From positions 1 through 52,866 of the forward strand of contig CACZZF010000013.1 of the NCBI GenBank assembly GCA_902785575.1: DNA of 52,866 nt. The letters are read 5' to 3'. Both the position numbers and the translations under genes were made by a program. This DNA is from an uncultured Bacteroidia bacterium. GTDB lineage: Bacteria > Bacteroidota > Bacteroidia > Bacteroidales > UBA932. Positions 25,392 to 34,418 of this stretch are shown here, in pieces; position 1 is the stretch's first letter; each line of letters opens with the position of its first letter. The notes under the pieces were generated by a model. It was not told the DNA's origin, searched no databases, and saw only the letters and a list, made by a program, of their open reading frames with translations.

Positions 25392-27572
25392 ATGAGTATC
25401 GACAGATTTTCCCTCGTGAGAGAGTCCTTCGAGAAGAAGGCGGTTCCTGCTGAGAAACCTGAAAAAATGCCGTCAGAATATTTCGGCGAGCTGGTTTTCG
25501 ATCGTCGAAAGATGGCTGAGTACTTGGATGAGAGCACTCTTGCCGCCTTACTTGACTGCGTCGACAATGGAAAGCCTTTGGATCGTGCCACAGCTGACAA
25601 GGTGGCCGAAGGTATGAAGGAATGGGCATTACGGCATCATGTGACCCATGTGACCCATTGGTTCCAGCCTCTTACTGAAGGTACCGCTGAAAAGCATGAC
25701 TCCCTTATCGAATATGACGGTAAGGGCGGGGTTATCGAGAAATTTGACGGTAGGTCTCTCGCCCAGCAAGAGCCGGACGCCTCCTCTTTCCCCAACGGAG
25801 GTATCAGGGCCACATTCGAGGCCAGAGGCTATACTGCCTGGGATCCTACCTCCCCGGTATTCATAATGGATGACACCCTTTGTATTCCTACAGTGTTCAT
25901 ATCCTACACCGGTGAGGCACTGGATTACAAGACGCCTTTAAAGAAAGCCATCAAAGCTGTCGGTGAGGCCGCTTTGCCTATCTGTAAATTGTTCGATCCT
26001 TCTGTCGAGAGGGTGTACTCATATCTTGGTTGGGAGCAGGAATATTTCCTCGTGGACGAGTCGCTTTACGCCGCCAGGCCGGATCTGATGATAACTGGCC
26101 GTACTCTTATGGGGCATGCCTCATCCAAGAGCCAGCAACTTGACGACCATTATTTCGGTGCCATACCTTCCCGAGTCGCTGAGTTCATGCGTGACCTTGA
26201 GATCGCCGGCCACAAGTTGGGTATTCCGATCAAGACAAGGCATAACGAGGTGGCGCCCAACCAGTTTGAGTTGGCCCCTATATTCGGGGAGGCGAACTTG
26301 GCTAATGACCAGAACCAGTTGCTGATGAACCTGATGAACCCCATCGCCCGCAAGCATGGTTTCGTGGTTCTGCTACATGAGAAACCTTTCGAGGGAGTGA
26401 ACGGCTCAGGAAAGCACAATAACTGGTCTCTCGGTACAGACACCGGCACGATGCTTCTGGCTCCTGGCAAAGACGCTAAAGGCAACCTTCAGTTCATCAC
26501 GTTCTTCGTGAATGTCCTGGCTGCTGTCCAAAGGCATAACGGCTTGTTGAAGGCCTCGATCGCCTCGGCGACCAACGCCCATCGTCTGGGTGGGAACGAG
26601 GCTCCGCCCGCAATCGTCTCGGCTTTCCTTGGTCGTACCATGACCGGAGTTTTGAGAAAGCTTCTGGAAGTTCCTTCCGACACTCCTATCGAGATCGCCG
26701 GGAAGAAGGGCCAAAGCCTTGGACTTGTGGAGATTCCGGAGATATTCGTGGACAACACCGACCGCAACAGGACATCGCCTTTCGCTTTCACCGGTAACCG
26801 TTTCGAGTTCCGAGCTGTGGGCTCTTCCGCCAATTGCGCGGGTGCGATGACAACCCTTAACGCCGCTGTGGCTGAGCAACTTCTGGAGTTCAAGGCCAAA
26901 TTGGACGTCGAGCTGGCTTCCGGGAAACCGTTGAATGTCGCCGTGTTGGATGTTCTGAAGCCTATAATTGCCTCAATCATAGATGTCGTCTGCTTCGACG
27001 GAAACGGTTACGCTCCCGAGTGGCAGGAGGAGGCTCGCATGCGTGGTCTCAATGTCGAGACCAGTGTCCCTGAGATGATCAAGGAATTCACCAAGCCCGA
27101 GTCTGTCGAGATGTTCAAAAAGACAGGGGTTTATTCTCTCAAAGAGCTTGAGGCTCGTAATGAGGTCAAGTGGGAGATGTACATAAAGAAAGTCCAGATC
27201 GAGTCCAGAGTAATGGTCCGTATGGCGATCAACCACATCATCCCGGCGGCCCTTGATTACAAGCGTAAGCTATTGAAAGAGGTAGCGTTGAGCAGGGCTG
27301 TGTTCGAGGATACGGCTGGTTGCTCCGTGGAGCTTGGGCTGATCAACCAGATCAACTACTACATCGAGGAGATCAGCGCCAAGGCTGAGACCATGAAGAA
27401 AGCTCGTAAGATGGCGAACTCGATAGAGGATCTCTACGAGAGGGCGGTGGCTTACCACAAGATCGCTGAGGCGCTCAATGATCTGCGCCGTCCTATAGAC
27501 AAACTCGAGGAACGGGTAGACAACCGTACTTGGCCCCTCCCCAAATACCGCGAGCTGCTCTTTATCAGCTAA
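25392..27572 (+). CDS. glnN: Glutamine synthetase type III
   Basis: The enzyme makes glutamine from glutamate, ammonia and ATP. The 726-residue size and the sequence identify the type III class common in Bacteroidota, distinct from the roughly 450-residue GlnA. The N-terminal type III domain includes HVTHVTHWFQPLTEGTAEKHD (residues 75-95 region). Catalytic segments are YLGWEQEYFLVD, TRHNEVAPNQFELAPIFGEA and NGSGKHNNWSLGT. The metal- and substrate-binding FTGNRFEFRAVGSS follows. It starts 4 bases after the ArnT-like gene, so read-through is likely, although the function is unrelated. I see no clear own promoter. Confidence 0.96.
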   Translation: MSIDRFSLVRESFEKKAVPAEKPEKMPSEYFGELVFDRRKMAEYLDESTLAALLDCVDNGKPLDRATADKVAEGMKEWALRHHVTHVTHWFQPLTEGTAEKHDSLIEYDGKGGVIEKFDGRSLAQQEPDASSFPNGGIRATFEARGYTAWDPTSPVFIMDDTLCIPTVFISYTGEALDYKTPLKKAIKAVGEAALPICKLFDPSVERVYSYLGWEQEYFLVDESLYAARPDLMITGRTLMGHASSKSQQLDDHYFGAIPSRVAEFMRDLEIAGHKLGIPIKTRHNEVAPNQFELAPIFGEANLANDQNQLLMNLMNPIARKHGFVVLLHEKPFEGVNGSGKHNNWSLGTDTGTMLLAPGKDAKGNLQFITFFVNVLAAVQRHNGLLKASIASATNAHRLGGNEAPPAIVSAFLGRTMTGVLRKLLEVPSDTPIEIAGKKGQSLGLVEIPEIFVDNTDRNRTSPFAFTGNRFEFRAVGSSANCAGAMTTLNAAVAEQLLEFKAKLDVELASGKPLNVAVLDVLKPIIASIIDVVCFDGNGYAPEWQEEARMRGLNVETSVPEMIKEFTKPESVEMFKKTGVYSLKELEARNEVKWEMYIKKVQIESRVMVRMAINHIIPAALDYKRKLLKEVALSRAVFEDTAGCSVELGLINQINYYIEEISAKAETMKKARKMANSIEDLYERAVAYHKIAEALNDLRRPIDKLEERVDNRTWPLPKYRELLFIS

Positions 27573-27602
27573 TTCACCTTGTCGTTCCCGGTCAGACAAC
27601 TA

Positions 27603-27632
27603 TTGCGTGTTCTGAATAAATGATTATCTTTA
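27603..27632 (+). promoter_or_regulatory. Candidate promoter of the BIG2 lipoprotein gene
   Basis: TTG at 27603-27605, a 19-base spacer and TATCTTTA at 27625-27632 match the Bacteroidota arrangement with one mismatch in the -7 box. Transcription would begin near 27639, leaving a leader of about 100 bases that contains the G10 hairpin. Confidence 0.5.
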
Positions 27633-27682
27633 TGATTGATGGTCAGCGGGGAACATAGTTTGACCGTCATTTAGGCGGATTG

Positions 27683-27710
27683 CCCTCTCCGATGCAAATC
27701 GGGGGGGGGG
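27683..27710 (+). promoter_or_regulatory. 5' leader hairpin built on a G10 tract
   Basis: CCCTCTCCGAT (27683-27693), a GCAA tetraloop (a GNRA loop) and ATCGGGGGGGG (27698-27708) can pair over 11 bp, with two G-U pairs. The G tract runs 27701-27710, 29 bases before the ATG. No T-run follows, so it does not look like a terminator. Slippage in the G tract could alter stem or spacing, making phase-variable expression a possibility. Confidence 0.5.
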
Positions 27711-27739
27711 TAAATTGTTGAATATTAATTAGTTGAGTT

Positions 27740-29593
27740 ATGAGAAAATTATTCAGGACATCTTTTCTGGCTTTTGCGATTGTCGCGATCTCGGCCGGAA
27801 TGCTGACAAGTTGCGAGAAAAAGGAACCGACCCCTTCGGGAGGTAACGGCGGAAATGGCGGTAACGATGGTCCAGCGACCGTCGCGGTGACAGGTGTGTC
27901 GCTCAACAAGCAGACACTCAGCTTGGTCGAAGGCGGATCAGAGACTCTGACAGTCACCGTCGCCCCGAGCAACGCGACAAACAAGGCTGTCACTTGGAAA
28001 TCTTCCGATGCCTCGACAGCCTCGGTTGACAACAGCGGTAAAGTGACTGCCGTAAAACCCGGTTCAGCTACTATAACCGTCACAACCACAGATGGTTCCA
28101 AAACTGCCACCTGTTCGGTCACCGTGACCGCCAAGCCGCCAGTAGAAGTTACGGGGGTCTCAATTGAACCTTCCACCCTTGAGATTAAGGAAGGGGAGAC
28201 TTTCCAGCTCAAGGCCGTAGTCACTCCCGCGGACGCCAGCCAGGAAGTGGATTGGGCCTCTCCGTCTACGTATATCGCTACTGTGGACCAAAATGGCTTG
28301 ATAACCGCTGTCGCTCCCGGTACGGTCCGTATTGCTGTAAGATCGAAGACATATCCGGACAAGCAGGGTTTCTGTGATGTGACCGTAAAAAAAGATGAGT
28401 CAGTTAAAGGAATCGCTTTAGACGCTTCTGAACTGAACTTGGAAGTGGGGGGAACTCGAAACCTCACGGTTATTATTATTCCTGAATATGCGTCAAACAA
28501 GAATGTCATCTGGGCTTCATCAGACCAATCAATAGTGGCAGTTGAGGACGGCTCTGTCAAAGCCCTTAAGGAAGGAACCGCTACAATAACAGCGACTTCC
28601 GAAGAAGGTGGTTTCAAGGCTGAATGTGTGGTCACTGTCTCTAAGGCCGCAGGTCCGTTTCTTTATACCTTGAGTGATGACAGGCATTTATGTGTCAACG
28701 GTGAGAAAGACACGATGGGTGGAGAGATATACGACCTGTGTGGGGATGGGGAGAATATCTACACGTATGAGGGACATAGAAACCAGGAAACGGGGCAGTT
28801 TGAGTCATGGTTTTGTAAGAACCGGCAACCCGTAATAAACATTACGGACATTTCCTTTAATTCATCTTATCAGTTATCCGCCAGGAACGGAGTATATGCC
28901 TTGTTATGTGAAATCGACCAATACTTCTTTACTGTCTTGAGAGCTGAAGAGGGCGGTGATGCGAAGTTGCTCACTATCAACACTTCCGCTGCCAAGTTGC
29001 TCGATTTGAATATGACTGTCGCTCCCAATGGGGAAATCCATGTGGCAGGCAGGATCAATGATTCTTTTGGCAGATCATGCCTCTATTGGTACAAGATAGC
29101 GGCCGATGGTAAAGTTACGGAGACCTTCTTGGAAGAGAACTCAATAATCACCCCTAAGGTCTCTGTGTCCAAGTCCGGGGACGTGTACATATTCGGTGGT
29201 GGGTATGATTCTGATAATAATATGGTCGGGAAACTGTTTAAGAACGGCAAGCTAGAAAAAACCATTGACAAAGTGGAAAACACCGGAGTATTCCTTGAAA
29301 ATGTCATCCAGTGCGGAATCTTTTGTGAAGGTGATAACGTTTATACCGTAATCAGGGACAATGTCAAGAAAGAGATTCGCGCCCATAATGATGGGAAGAC
29401 CGTGTTAACCCTTAAGTTCGACCAGAAGATCGGAATCGGATCAGGCATGGTAGATAACCCGATCTTCGTCACGTCCGGCGGCGAAATCTACATTTATTGG
29501 GAAGGAGCTGATGACCTGTATCATATCAATAGGAACGACAAGACGATCCTCACATCGTCCTATTATCTGACTCCTTTCTGTGTTGTCGAGTAG
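27740..29593 (+). CDS. Surface lipoprotein with three BIG2 (bacterial Ig-like) domains
   Basis: The 617-residue protein has a lipoprotein signal with lipobox LTSC (lipidated Cys25). A Gly/Asn linker follows (about 32-45). Three BIG2 domains then lie at about 49-130, 133-215 and 222-297. Each begins with a V-x-G-[VI]-[SA]-[LI]-like strand and ends with ATITVT-, VRIAVRS- or ATITATS-type strands. Residues about 298-617 are predicted mostly beta and recall a propeller, but I recognise no family there. It is probably exported to the cell surface, as many Bacteroidales lipoproteins with acidic linkers are. It is monocistronic, with its own promoter and a shared terminator downstream. Adhesion or glycan/protein binding is only a guess. 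Confidence 0.88.
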   Translation: MRKLFRTSFLAFAIVAISAGMLTSCEKKEPTPSGGNGGNGGNDGPATVAVTGVSLNKQTLSLVEGGSETLTVTVAPSNATNKAVTWKSSDASTASVDNSGKVTAVKPGSATITVTTTDGSKTATCSVTVTAKPPVEVTGVSIEPSTLEIKEGETFQLKAVVTPADASQEVDWASPSTYIATVDQNGLITAVAPGTVRIAVRSKTYPDKQGFCDVTVKKDESVKGIALDASELNLEVGGTRNLTVIIIPEYASNKNVIWASSDQSIVAVEDGSVKALKEGTATITATSEEGGFKAECVVTVSKAAGPFLYTLSDDRHLCVNGEKDTMGGEIYDLCGDGENIYTYEGHRNQETGQFESWFCKNRQPVINITDISFNSSYQLSARNGVYALLCEIDQYFFTVLRAEEGGDAKLLTINTSAAKLLDLNMTVAPNGEIHVAGRINDSFGRSCLYWYKIAADGKVTETFLEENSIITPKVSVSKSGDVYIFGGGYDSDNNMVGKLFKNGKLEKTIDKVENTGVFLENVIQCGIFCEGDNVYTVIRDNVKKEIRAHNDGKTVLTLKFDQKIGIGSGMVDNPIFVTSGGEIYIYWEGADDLYHINRNDKTILTSSYYLTPFCVVE

Positions 29594-29683
29594 CCTTATT
29601 GGCATCAATCTGTCCTGTTACGGAAGCTGCTTTACGGGGAACAAGGCGTAATTGGTAAATAATTGACATTTAAGCTATTACTA

Positions 29684-29716
29684 AAATGTGCATGGAAAAA
29701 TAATCCATGCACATTT
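29684..29716. terminator. Bidirectional terminator between the BIG2 lipoprotein and glpF
   Basis: A perfect 12-bp inverted repeat (AAATGTGCATGG and CCATGCACATTT) flanks a 9-base A-rich loop and is bordered by A- and T-rich runs on both sides. It sits between two convergent genes. Confidence 0.8.
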
Positions 29717-29783
29717 ATTTAAAAAGCTGATTATCAAGATGTTCCTGAAAACGGCTAACTAACCGAGGTAAGGTTGTTATATT

Positions 29784-30521
29784 CTAGTATACCAGCAGGT
29801 AAAGGCCGGCCGCGATGACGCATCCGACCATAGGCCCGACCACGGGAATCCAGCTGTAGCCCCAACCGCTGTCACGCTTGCCCTCAAGCGGGATCAAGGC
29901 GTGGATGCAGCGGGGACCGAGATCCCTGGCGGGATTTAGGGCGTAACCGGTGGTTCCTCCCAGTGACATACCTATTGACATGATGATGGCCGTCACAGGG
30001 AAGGCTCCGATGCTGCCGAGACCGACAGCCGGAGTGTTAGCCTGGGTGCCGATCGCGAGGATCAGGAATATCAGCACGCAGGTGGCCAGGATCTCGCTGA
30101 ACAGGTTAGCCGGCTTGTGATCGATGGCAGGCATTGTGCAGAAGGTGCCGAGGATGCCGTCAGGATTGCCTGTTGAGGCCTTGTAATGATCTTTATAATA
30201 GAGATATACCAGGCCGGCACCGACGAAGCCTCCGAGCATCTGGGCTACGCAATAGGGGAGAACCTCATTCCAAGGGAAGGTTCCCGCGACGGCGAGTCCG
30301 AGGGAAACGGCAGGGTTGAGGTGGGCTCCTGAATATGGTCCGGCGATGAACACTCCGGCCATCACCGCGAAGCCCCAAGCGAGGGTAATGACGATCCATC
30401 CGGCTCCTTTTGCCTTGGATCTCTCCAGGGTTGTGGCGGCGCAGACGCCGTCACCCATAAGCACTAGCACAAGCGTTCCTATGAACTCGAAAACGCATTT
30501 TGTCCATAAAGTCACTTCCAT
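29784..30521 (-). CDS. glpF: Glycerol facilitator / aquaglyceroporin (MIP family)
   Basis: This inner-membrane channel for glycerol and other small polyols has 245 residues and six helices plus two half-helices. The first NPA motif is GAHLNPAVS and the second is ALNPARD. The Asp directly after the second NPAR is typical of glycerol facilitators rather than strict water channels. A longer frame opens at 30596, but ATG at 30521 starts 4 bases after the glpK stop and begins at the usual place before helix 1 (EVTLWTKCVFEFIGTL). Pairing with glpK implies glycerol uptake and trapping. Confidence 0.94.
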   Translation of the reverse strand: MEVTLWTKCVFEFIGTLVLVLMGDGVCAATTLERSKAKGAGWIVITLAWGFAVMAGVFIAGPYSGAHLNPAVSLGLAVAGTFPWNEVLPYCVAQMLGGFVGAGLVYLYYKDHYKASTGNPDGILGTFCTMPAIDHKPANLFSEILATCVLIFLILAIGTQANTPAVGLGSIGAFPVTAIIMSIGMSLGGTTGYALNPARDLGPRCIHALIPLEGKRDSGWGYSWIPVVGPMVGCVIAAGLYLLVY

Positions 30522-30525
30522 ATTC

Positions 30526-32013
30526 CTAAAGATTATTGATTGTCCTTCTAATAGCGTCTGCCCAGCCCTCTTTGAGGGTACGGACCTGATTCTCACTTGC
30601 TTCCGGCGTGAATGTCCGTTCAGCTAGCCATTGGCTCTTGATGTCTTCGATGCTGTCCCAGAAGCCCACCGCGAGTCCGGCGAGATAACACGCGCCTTTA
30701 GCTGTGGTCTCAGTGACCTGGGGCCGGATCACATCAGCGCCGAGGATGTCAGCCTGGAACTGCATCAGGAGGTTGTCCCTGGAAGCTCCTCCGTCGACTT
30801 TCAACTCAGCAAGACGCACTCCGGCGTCTTTTTCCATAGCATTCACGATATCCATCGTCTGGAAGGCTATGCCCTCCAAGGCAGCCCGGGCGATGTGACC
30901 GGCGGTCGTGCCTCTGGTTATTCCATGAATGCAGCCTTTGGCATATTGGTCCCACCAAGGGGCTCCCATACCTGTCAGGGCGGGAACGAAATAGACTCCT
31001 CCGTTATCCGGAACAGTCTTGGCGAGTTCCTCGACTTCCGCTGAGCTCTTTATGATCCCGAGCCCGTCCCGGAGCCATTGGATAACTGATCCGCCTACGA
31101 ATATGCTGCCTTCGAGAGCGTAGTTTACTGTTTCTCCGATTTTCCAAGCGATGGTGGTGAGTAGGTTATTCTTGGACATGATAGGCTCGGTTCCGGTGTT
31201 CATCAGCAGGAAGCATCCGGTGCCATAGGTATTCTTGACAGAACCCGGCTCTGTACACATCTGACCGAACAGCGCGGCCTGCTGGTCGCCTGCGATTCCG
31301 GCTACCGGGACTCCCTCCGCGAAACCATATCCCGAAGTCTTCCCGTAGACTTCGCTCGAGGATCGGACCTCTGGCATCATTGAGATGGGAATATTCAGAA
31401 GATCAAGAAGTTCCTGATCCCATTGGAGGGTGTTGATGTTGAAAAGCATGGTCCTGGATGCGTTGCTGACATCGGTGACATGGGTCTTTCCGCCTGTCAG
31501 GTTCCAAACCAGCCAGGAATCGACTGTCCCGAAACGGAGCTTACCGGCCTGAGCCTTCTGCTTGGCTCCAGGAACGTTCTCAAGAATCCAGCGGATCTTG
31601 GTCCCGCTGAAATACGCGTCGATTATAAGACCGGTCTTCTCTCTGATCTTGTCCGTCAGTCCGGCCGCTTTCAAGGAGTCACAAAACTCTGAGGTCCTGC
31701 GGTCCTGCCAGACAATAGCGTTGTGGACAGGGATGCCGGTCTCGGCGTCCCACACAATGGTGGTCTCCCTTTGGTTTGTTATGCCGATCGCGGCGATGTC
31801 GGCACCGGTCAGTCCCAAGGTGGAGATGGCTTCGGCCGCGACTCCGGCTTGGCTTGACCATATCTCCATGGGGTCATGCTCCACCCAGCCCGGTCTGGGG
31901 AAATGCTGGGTGAACTCTTTCTGTGCGACCGCCACCGCGTTGCCGCCGCGGTCGAAAACGATTGCCCTGGAGCTGCTTGTGCCCTGGTCCAAGGCGAGTA
32001 TGTACTTGTCCAT
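30526..32013 (-). CDS. glpK: Glycerol kinase
   Basis: GlpK phosphorylates glycerol to sn-glycerol 3-phosphate with ATP in the cytoplasm. The 495-residue length is normal. The FGGY-family signatures are [17 protein letters not shown] (5-21), [27 protein letters not shown], and [19 protein letters not shown] with [19 protein letters not shown]. The gene precedes glpF by 4 bases and follows miaB by 21 bases. No operator was recognised. No glycerol-3-phosphate dehydrogenase gene is in the window. Confidence 0.97.
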   Translation of the reverse strand: MDKYILALDQGTSSSRAIVFDRGGNAVAVAQKEFTQHFPRPGWVEHDPMEIWSSQAGVAAEAISTLGLTGADIAAIGITNQRETTIVWDAETGIPVHNAIVWQDRRTSEFCDSLKAAGLTDKIREKTGLIIDAYFSGTKIRWILENVPGAKQKAQAGKLRFGTVDSWLVWNLTGGKTHVTDVSNASRTMLFNINTLQWDQELLDLLNIPISMMPEVRSSSEVYGKTSGYGFAEGVPVAGIAGDQQAALFGQMCTEPGSVKNTYGTGCFLLMNTGTEPIMSKNNLLTTIAWKIGETVNYALEGSIFVGGSVIQWLRDGLGIIKSSAEVEELAKTVPDNGGVYFVPALTGMGAPWWDQYAKGCIHGITRGTTAGHIARAALEGIAFQTMDIVNAMEKDAGVRLAELKVDGGASRDNLLMQFQADILGADVIRPQVTETTAKGACYLAGLAVGFWDSIEDIKSQWLAERTFTPEASENQVRTLKEGWADAIRRTINNL

Positions 32014-32034
32014 ATACTAGTTATAGTTTCAGTG

Positions 32035-33357
32035 TTATTCCACTATCTGTCCAAGAAGTGTGGCCGAGGTGCAGGATCCGATCTTTACCTGGACATAGTC
32101 TCCAGCTTTATGTCCAAGCCCGGGGAAGACGCACATCTTGTCACTGCCGGTTCTTCCGCAAAGCTCCTCGGGATTTCTCTTGGAAGGTCCTTCCACAAGC
32201 ACCTCGAAAGTCTTCCCGACATCACGTAGGTTGCTCTCCAAGCTAAGTTGATTCTGAAGTTCGATTATCTCGTTCAGCCTGCGTGTCTTGACATCTTGGG
32301 GTACATCGTCCGGATAATGCCTGGCGGCAAGGGTCCCTGGCCTTTCCGAGTAGCAGAACATGTAGGCGTAATCGAAGGCGGCCTCCTTGAATATGGACAA
32401 AGTGGCCTGGTGGTCTTCCTCAGTCTCCGAGCAGAAACCCGCTATCACATCGGTAGTTATCCCGCAACCAGGAAGGATCTCCCTGATCTTGCGCACCCTT
32501 TCCATGTACCACTCCCTTGTGTATCTCCTCCTCATCTTCTCGAGCATCCTGTCGCTGCCTGACTGGACGGGCAGGTGGATGTGGTCGCAAATATTTTTGT
32601 GTGCGGCCATGGTCATAATCAGCTTGTCGCTTATATCCTTCGGATGGTTGGTGGCGAACCTGACCCTCAAAGACGGGTCAATCGAGGCTACAGCATCCAG
32701 AAGATCCGGGAAATCAACATCCTTATCTTCTGATTTCCAATGATATGAGTCCACGTTCTGTCCCAGGAGTGTAACTTCTTTGTAGCCTCTTGAGAAAACA
32801 TCTTTCGCCTCGGCGAGTATAGTCTCGGGATCGCGGCTGCGTTCGGCGCCCCTGGTGTAAGGGACAACGCAGTACGAGCAGACATTATTACAGCCCCTCA
32901 TGATGGATATAAACGCCGATACACCGTTCTTGTCCGTACGGACTGGGACGATGTCAGCGTAAGTCTCTTCACGGGACAGCAGGACATTGATTCCAGGCTT
33001 TTCCGGAGTGATTTCCTTGATCATGTCCGGGATGGTCCTGTAGGAGTCCGGTCCAGCCACCAGGTCTACTTTTCCGGTCTCTATCAGCTTGTCCTTCAAC
33101 CTCTCAGCCATACAGCCGACAATCCCGATAATGGCCTCGGGCCTGCTCTCTTTCTGCTTGCGGAACACCTCGAGGCGCCCCCAAATCCTTTGTTCGGCAT
33201 TGTCTCGTACCGAGCAGGTGTTGGCTAGTATGATGTCGGCGTCATCCATCGAGGTGGTTCTCTCGTAGCCCTCTTTCCTCATTATCGAGAAAATGACCTC
33301 CGAATCCACCACGTTCATCTGGCAGCCGTAAGTCTCTATGTATATCTTCTTATCCAT
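32035..33357 (-). CDS. miaB: tRNA-2-methylthio-N6-dimethylallyladenosine synthase
   Basis: MiaB is a radical SAM methylthiotransferase that adds a methylthio group to i6A37 of tRNAs reading UNN codons. The 440-residue protein has an N-terminal domain whose three cysteines (Cys12, Cys48, Cys82) hold an auxiliary iron-sulfur cluster. The radical SAM motif is CNNVCSYC (Cys156, Cys160, Cys163), followed by VVPYTRGAERSR, which distinguishes MiaB from RimO. A C-terminal TRAM domain lies at about 378-440. The gene heads a run with glpK and glpF, a link that looks accidental. Confidence 0.95.
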   Translation of the reverse strand: MDKKIYIETYGCQMNVVDSEVIFSIMRKEGYERTTSMDDADIILANTCSVRDNAEQRIWGRLEVFRKQKESRPEAIIGIVGCMAERLKDKLIETGKVDLVAGPDSYRTIPDMIKEITPEKPGINVLLSREETYADIVPVRTDKNGVSAFISIMRGCNNVCSYCVVPYTRGAERSRDPETILAEAKDVFSRGYKEVTLLGQNVDSYHWKSEDKDVDFPDLLDAVASIDPSLRVRFATNHPKDISDKLIMTMAAHKNICDHIHLPVQSGSDRMLEKMRRRYTREWYMERVRKIREILPGCGITTDVIAGFCSETEEDHQATLSIFKEAAFDYAYMFCYSERPGTLAARHYPDDVPQDVKTRRLNEIIELQNQLSLESNLRDVGKTFEVLVEGPSKRNPEELCGRTGSDKMCVFPGLGHKAGDYVQVKIGSCTSATLLGQIVE

Positions 33358-33374
33358 CCGGTTCGCTATATGTA

Positions 33375-33382
33375 CAAAGATA
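33375..33382 (-). promoter_or_regulatory. Candidate -7 box, miaB
   Basis: TATCTTTG on the minus strand is an exact TAnnTTTG match, ending 17 bases before the miaB ATG. No good -33 element is seen. Confidence 0.45.
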
Positions 33383-33412
33383 TGGATTTTTCAGTGAATA
33401 AGTATTTTTTCC

Positions 33413-33420
33413 TATATTTG
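33413..33420 (+). promoter_or_regulatory. Candidate -7 box of the lipoprotein-SPOR-rpoN operon
   Basis: TATATTTG exactly matches TAnnTTTG. Transcription would start near 33427, which favours ATG 33445 over ATG 33427 as the first codon of the downstream lipoprotein. Confidence 0.5.
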
Positions 33421-33444
33421 TAGGACTTGAAATATGTTCAAGAT

Positions 33445-33927
33445 ATGAGAAAACATTGGTCCAAGTTGCTCCTGACCCTGCTTGCGGTCGTGTCGTTGAC
33501 TCTCTCGGGCTGCGCCAGCCTGAAGAAGGTCAAGGACATCAAGATCACTTCCGTAGGCGTTGAGTCATATTCGTTCAGCGGGCTCAGGTCCATCAATGCC
33601 TTGCTTGCGATCGGGATTGACAATCCCACTTTCGCATTCAAGGTTACGCAGTTGAACGGGATATTGAAATATAAGGGAGAGGACTTCGCTTTTTATTCTG
33701 CCGACACTCTTAATGTCGACAGGCAGTGTGTCAAGGTTTATGACCTTCCATGCGCCGCCACCCTGAGCGAGGGAGTCAACCTGATGCAGGCCATCCAGAT
33801 TATGAGGAATGGTACTTTGGAAGGGTTCACCACCGATGTCGAGGCGAAGGTGAAACTAAAGAGTGGGGCTGGTACGACCTTGAAATACAAGGATATCGAT
33901 CTCCAAGAAATGACTGAGAGAAGATGA
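33445..33927 (+). CDS. Lipoprotein with LEA2/WHy-like domain
   Basis: The protein is 160 residues from ATG 33445. An in-frame ATG at 33427 would add six residues in front of the signal and coincides with the predicted transcription start. The signal ends in lipobox LSGC with lipidated Cys23. The rest (about 30-155) is beta-rich and has the pattern SVGVESYSFSG, INALLAIGIDNPTFAFKV and GILKYKGEDFAFYSADTL. That resembles LEA14/WHy-type domains, in which a conserved Asn-Pro in 'x-[IV]-x-N-P' begins a strand. The fold call is moderate and the role unknown. It overlaps the SPOR gene by 4 nt (ATGA), forming an operon with that gene and rpoN. Confidence 0.75.
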   Translation: MRKHWSKLLLTLLAVVSLTLSGCASLKKVKDIKITSVGVESYSFSGLRSINALLAIGIDNPTFAFKVTQLNGILKYKGEDFAFYSADTLNVDRQCVKVYDLPCAATLSEGVNLMQAIQIMRNGTLEGFTTDVEAKVKLKSGAGTTLKYKDIDLQEMTERR

Positions 33928-34415
33928 GAAGATTATTTGATTTATTTATAGTTCTTGCTTTGTTCCTTGGCTCGGCCGGGATTGCCGCCGCCCAGGACAC
34001 CACAGTGGATCCCTCTGTGGGACCCGCCGTGGACTCCACGCTTATAGGCAAGAGCATATTCAACCTGATGCCGAACGTGACTATCCATCAGTCACAGAAT
34101 ATCTTGACCGCGATGAACAGGCAGATTTCCTCCAATTCTTCCAGGAAGGTCTCCGGCTTCAGGGTCAGGATATTCAATGACAACAAACAAAACTCCAGGG
34201 GAGCTTCTGAGGCGGCGATGGCCCGTTTCAAAGGAATGTATCCCGGAGTGGCCGCCTACAGGACATATTCGAATCCGTTCTTCAAGGTCACCGTTGGGGA
34301 TTTCAGGACAAAGTCCGAGGCCATGCAGCTCATGCAGAGCATCAAAGGCTCATTTCCTTCGGCGTTCATTGTGAAGGAGACAATCAACTACCCTCCGGTG
34401 GGCTCAATCTATTAG
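33924..34415 (+). CDS. Exported SPOR-domain protein
   Basis: The 163-residue protein has a signal peptide (about 1-23, ending IAAAQD). A low-complexity segment follows, then a C-terminal SPOR domain at about 80-155: SGFRVRIFNDNKQNSRGASEAAMARF, YRTYSNPFFKVTVGDFRTKSEAMQLM. SPOR domains bind glycan strands stripped of stem peptides at division sites, so a periplasmic septal or wall role is likely. It lies between a lipoprotein gene (4-nt overlap) and rpoN (3-base gap). Confidence 0.85.
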   Translation: MRRLFDLFIVLALFLGSAGIAAAQDTTVDPSVGPAVDSTLIGKSIFNLMPNVTIHQSQNILTAMNRQISSNSSRKVSGFRVRIFNDNKQNSRGASEAAMARFKGMYPGVAAYRTYSNPFFKVTVGDFRTKSEAMQLMQSIKGSFPSAFIVKETINYPPVGSIY

Positions 34416-34418
34416 GCG

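Noticed and set aside
27667..28635. 322-codon open frame on the minus strand
   Set aside because: Opposite the BIG2 repeats, low-complexity Thr/Val/Ser-rich product, no start signals. Shadow of the lipoprotein gene.
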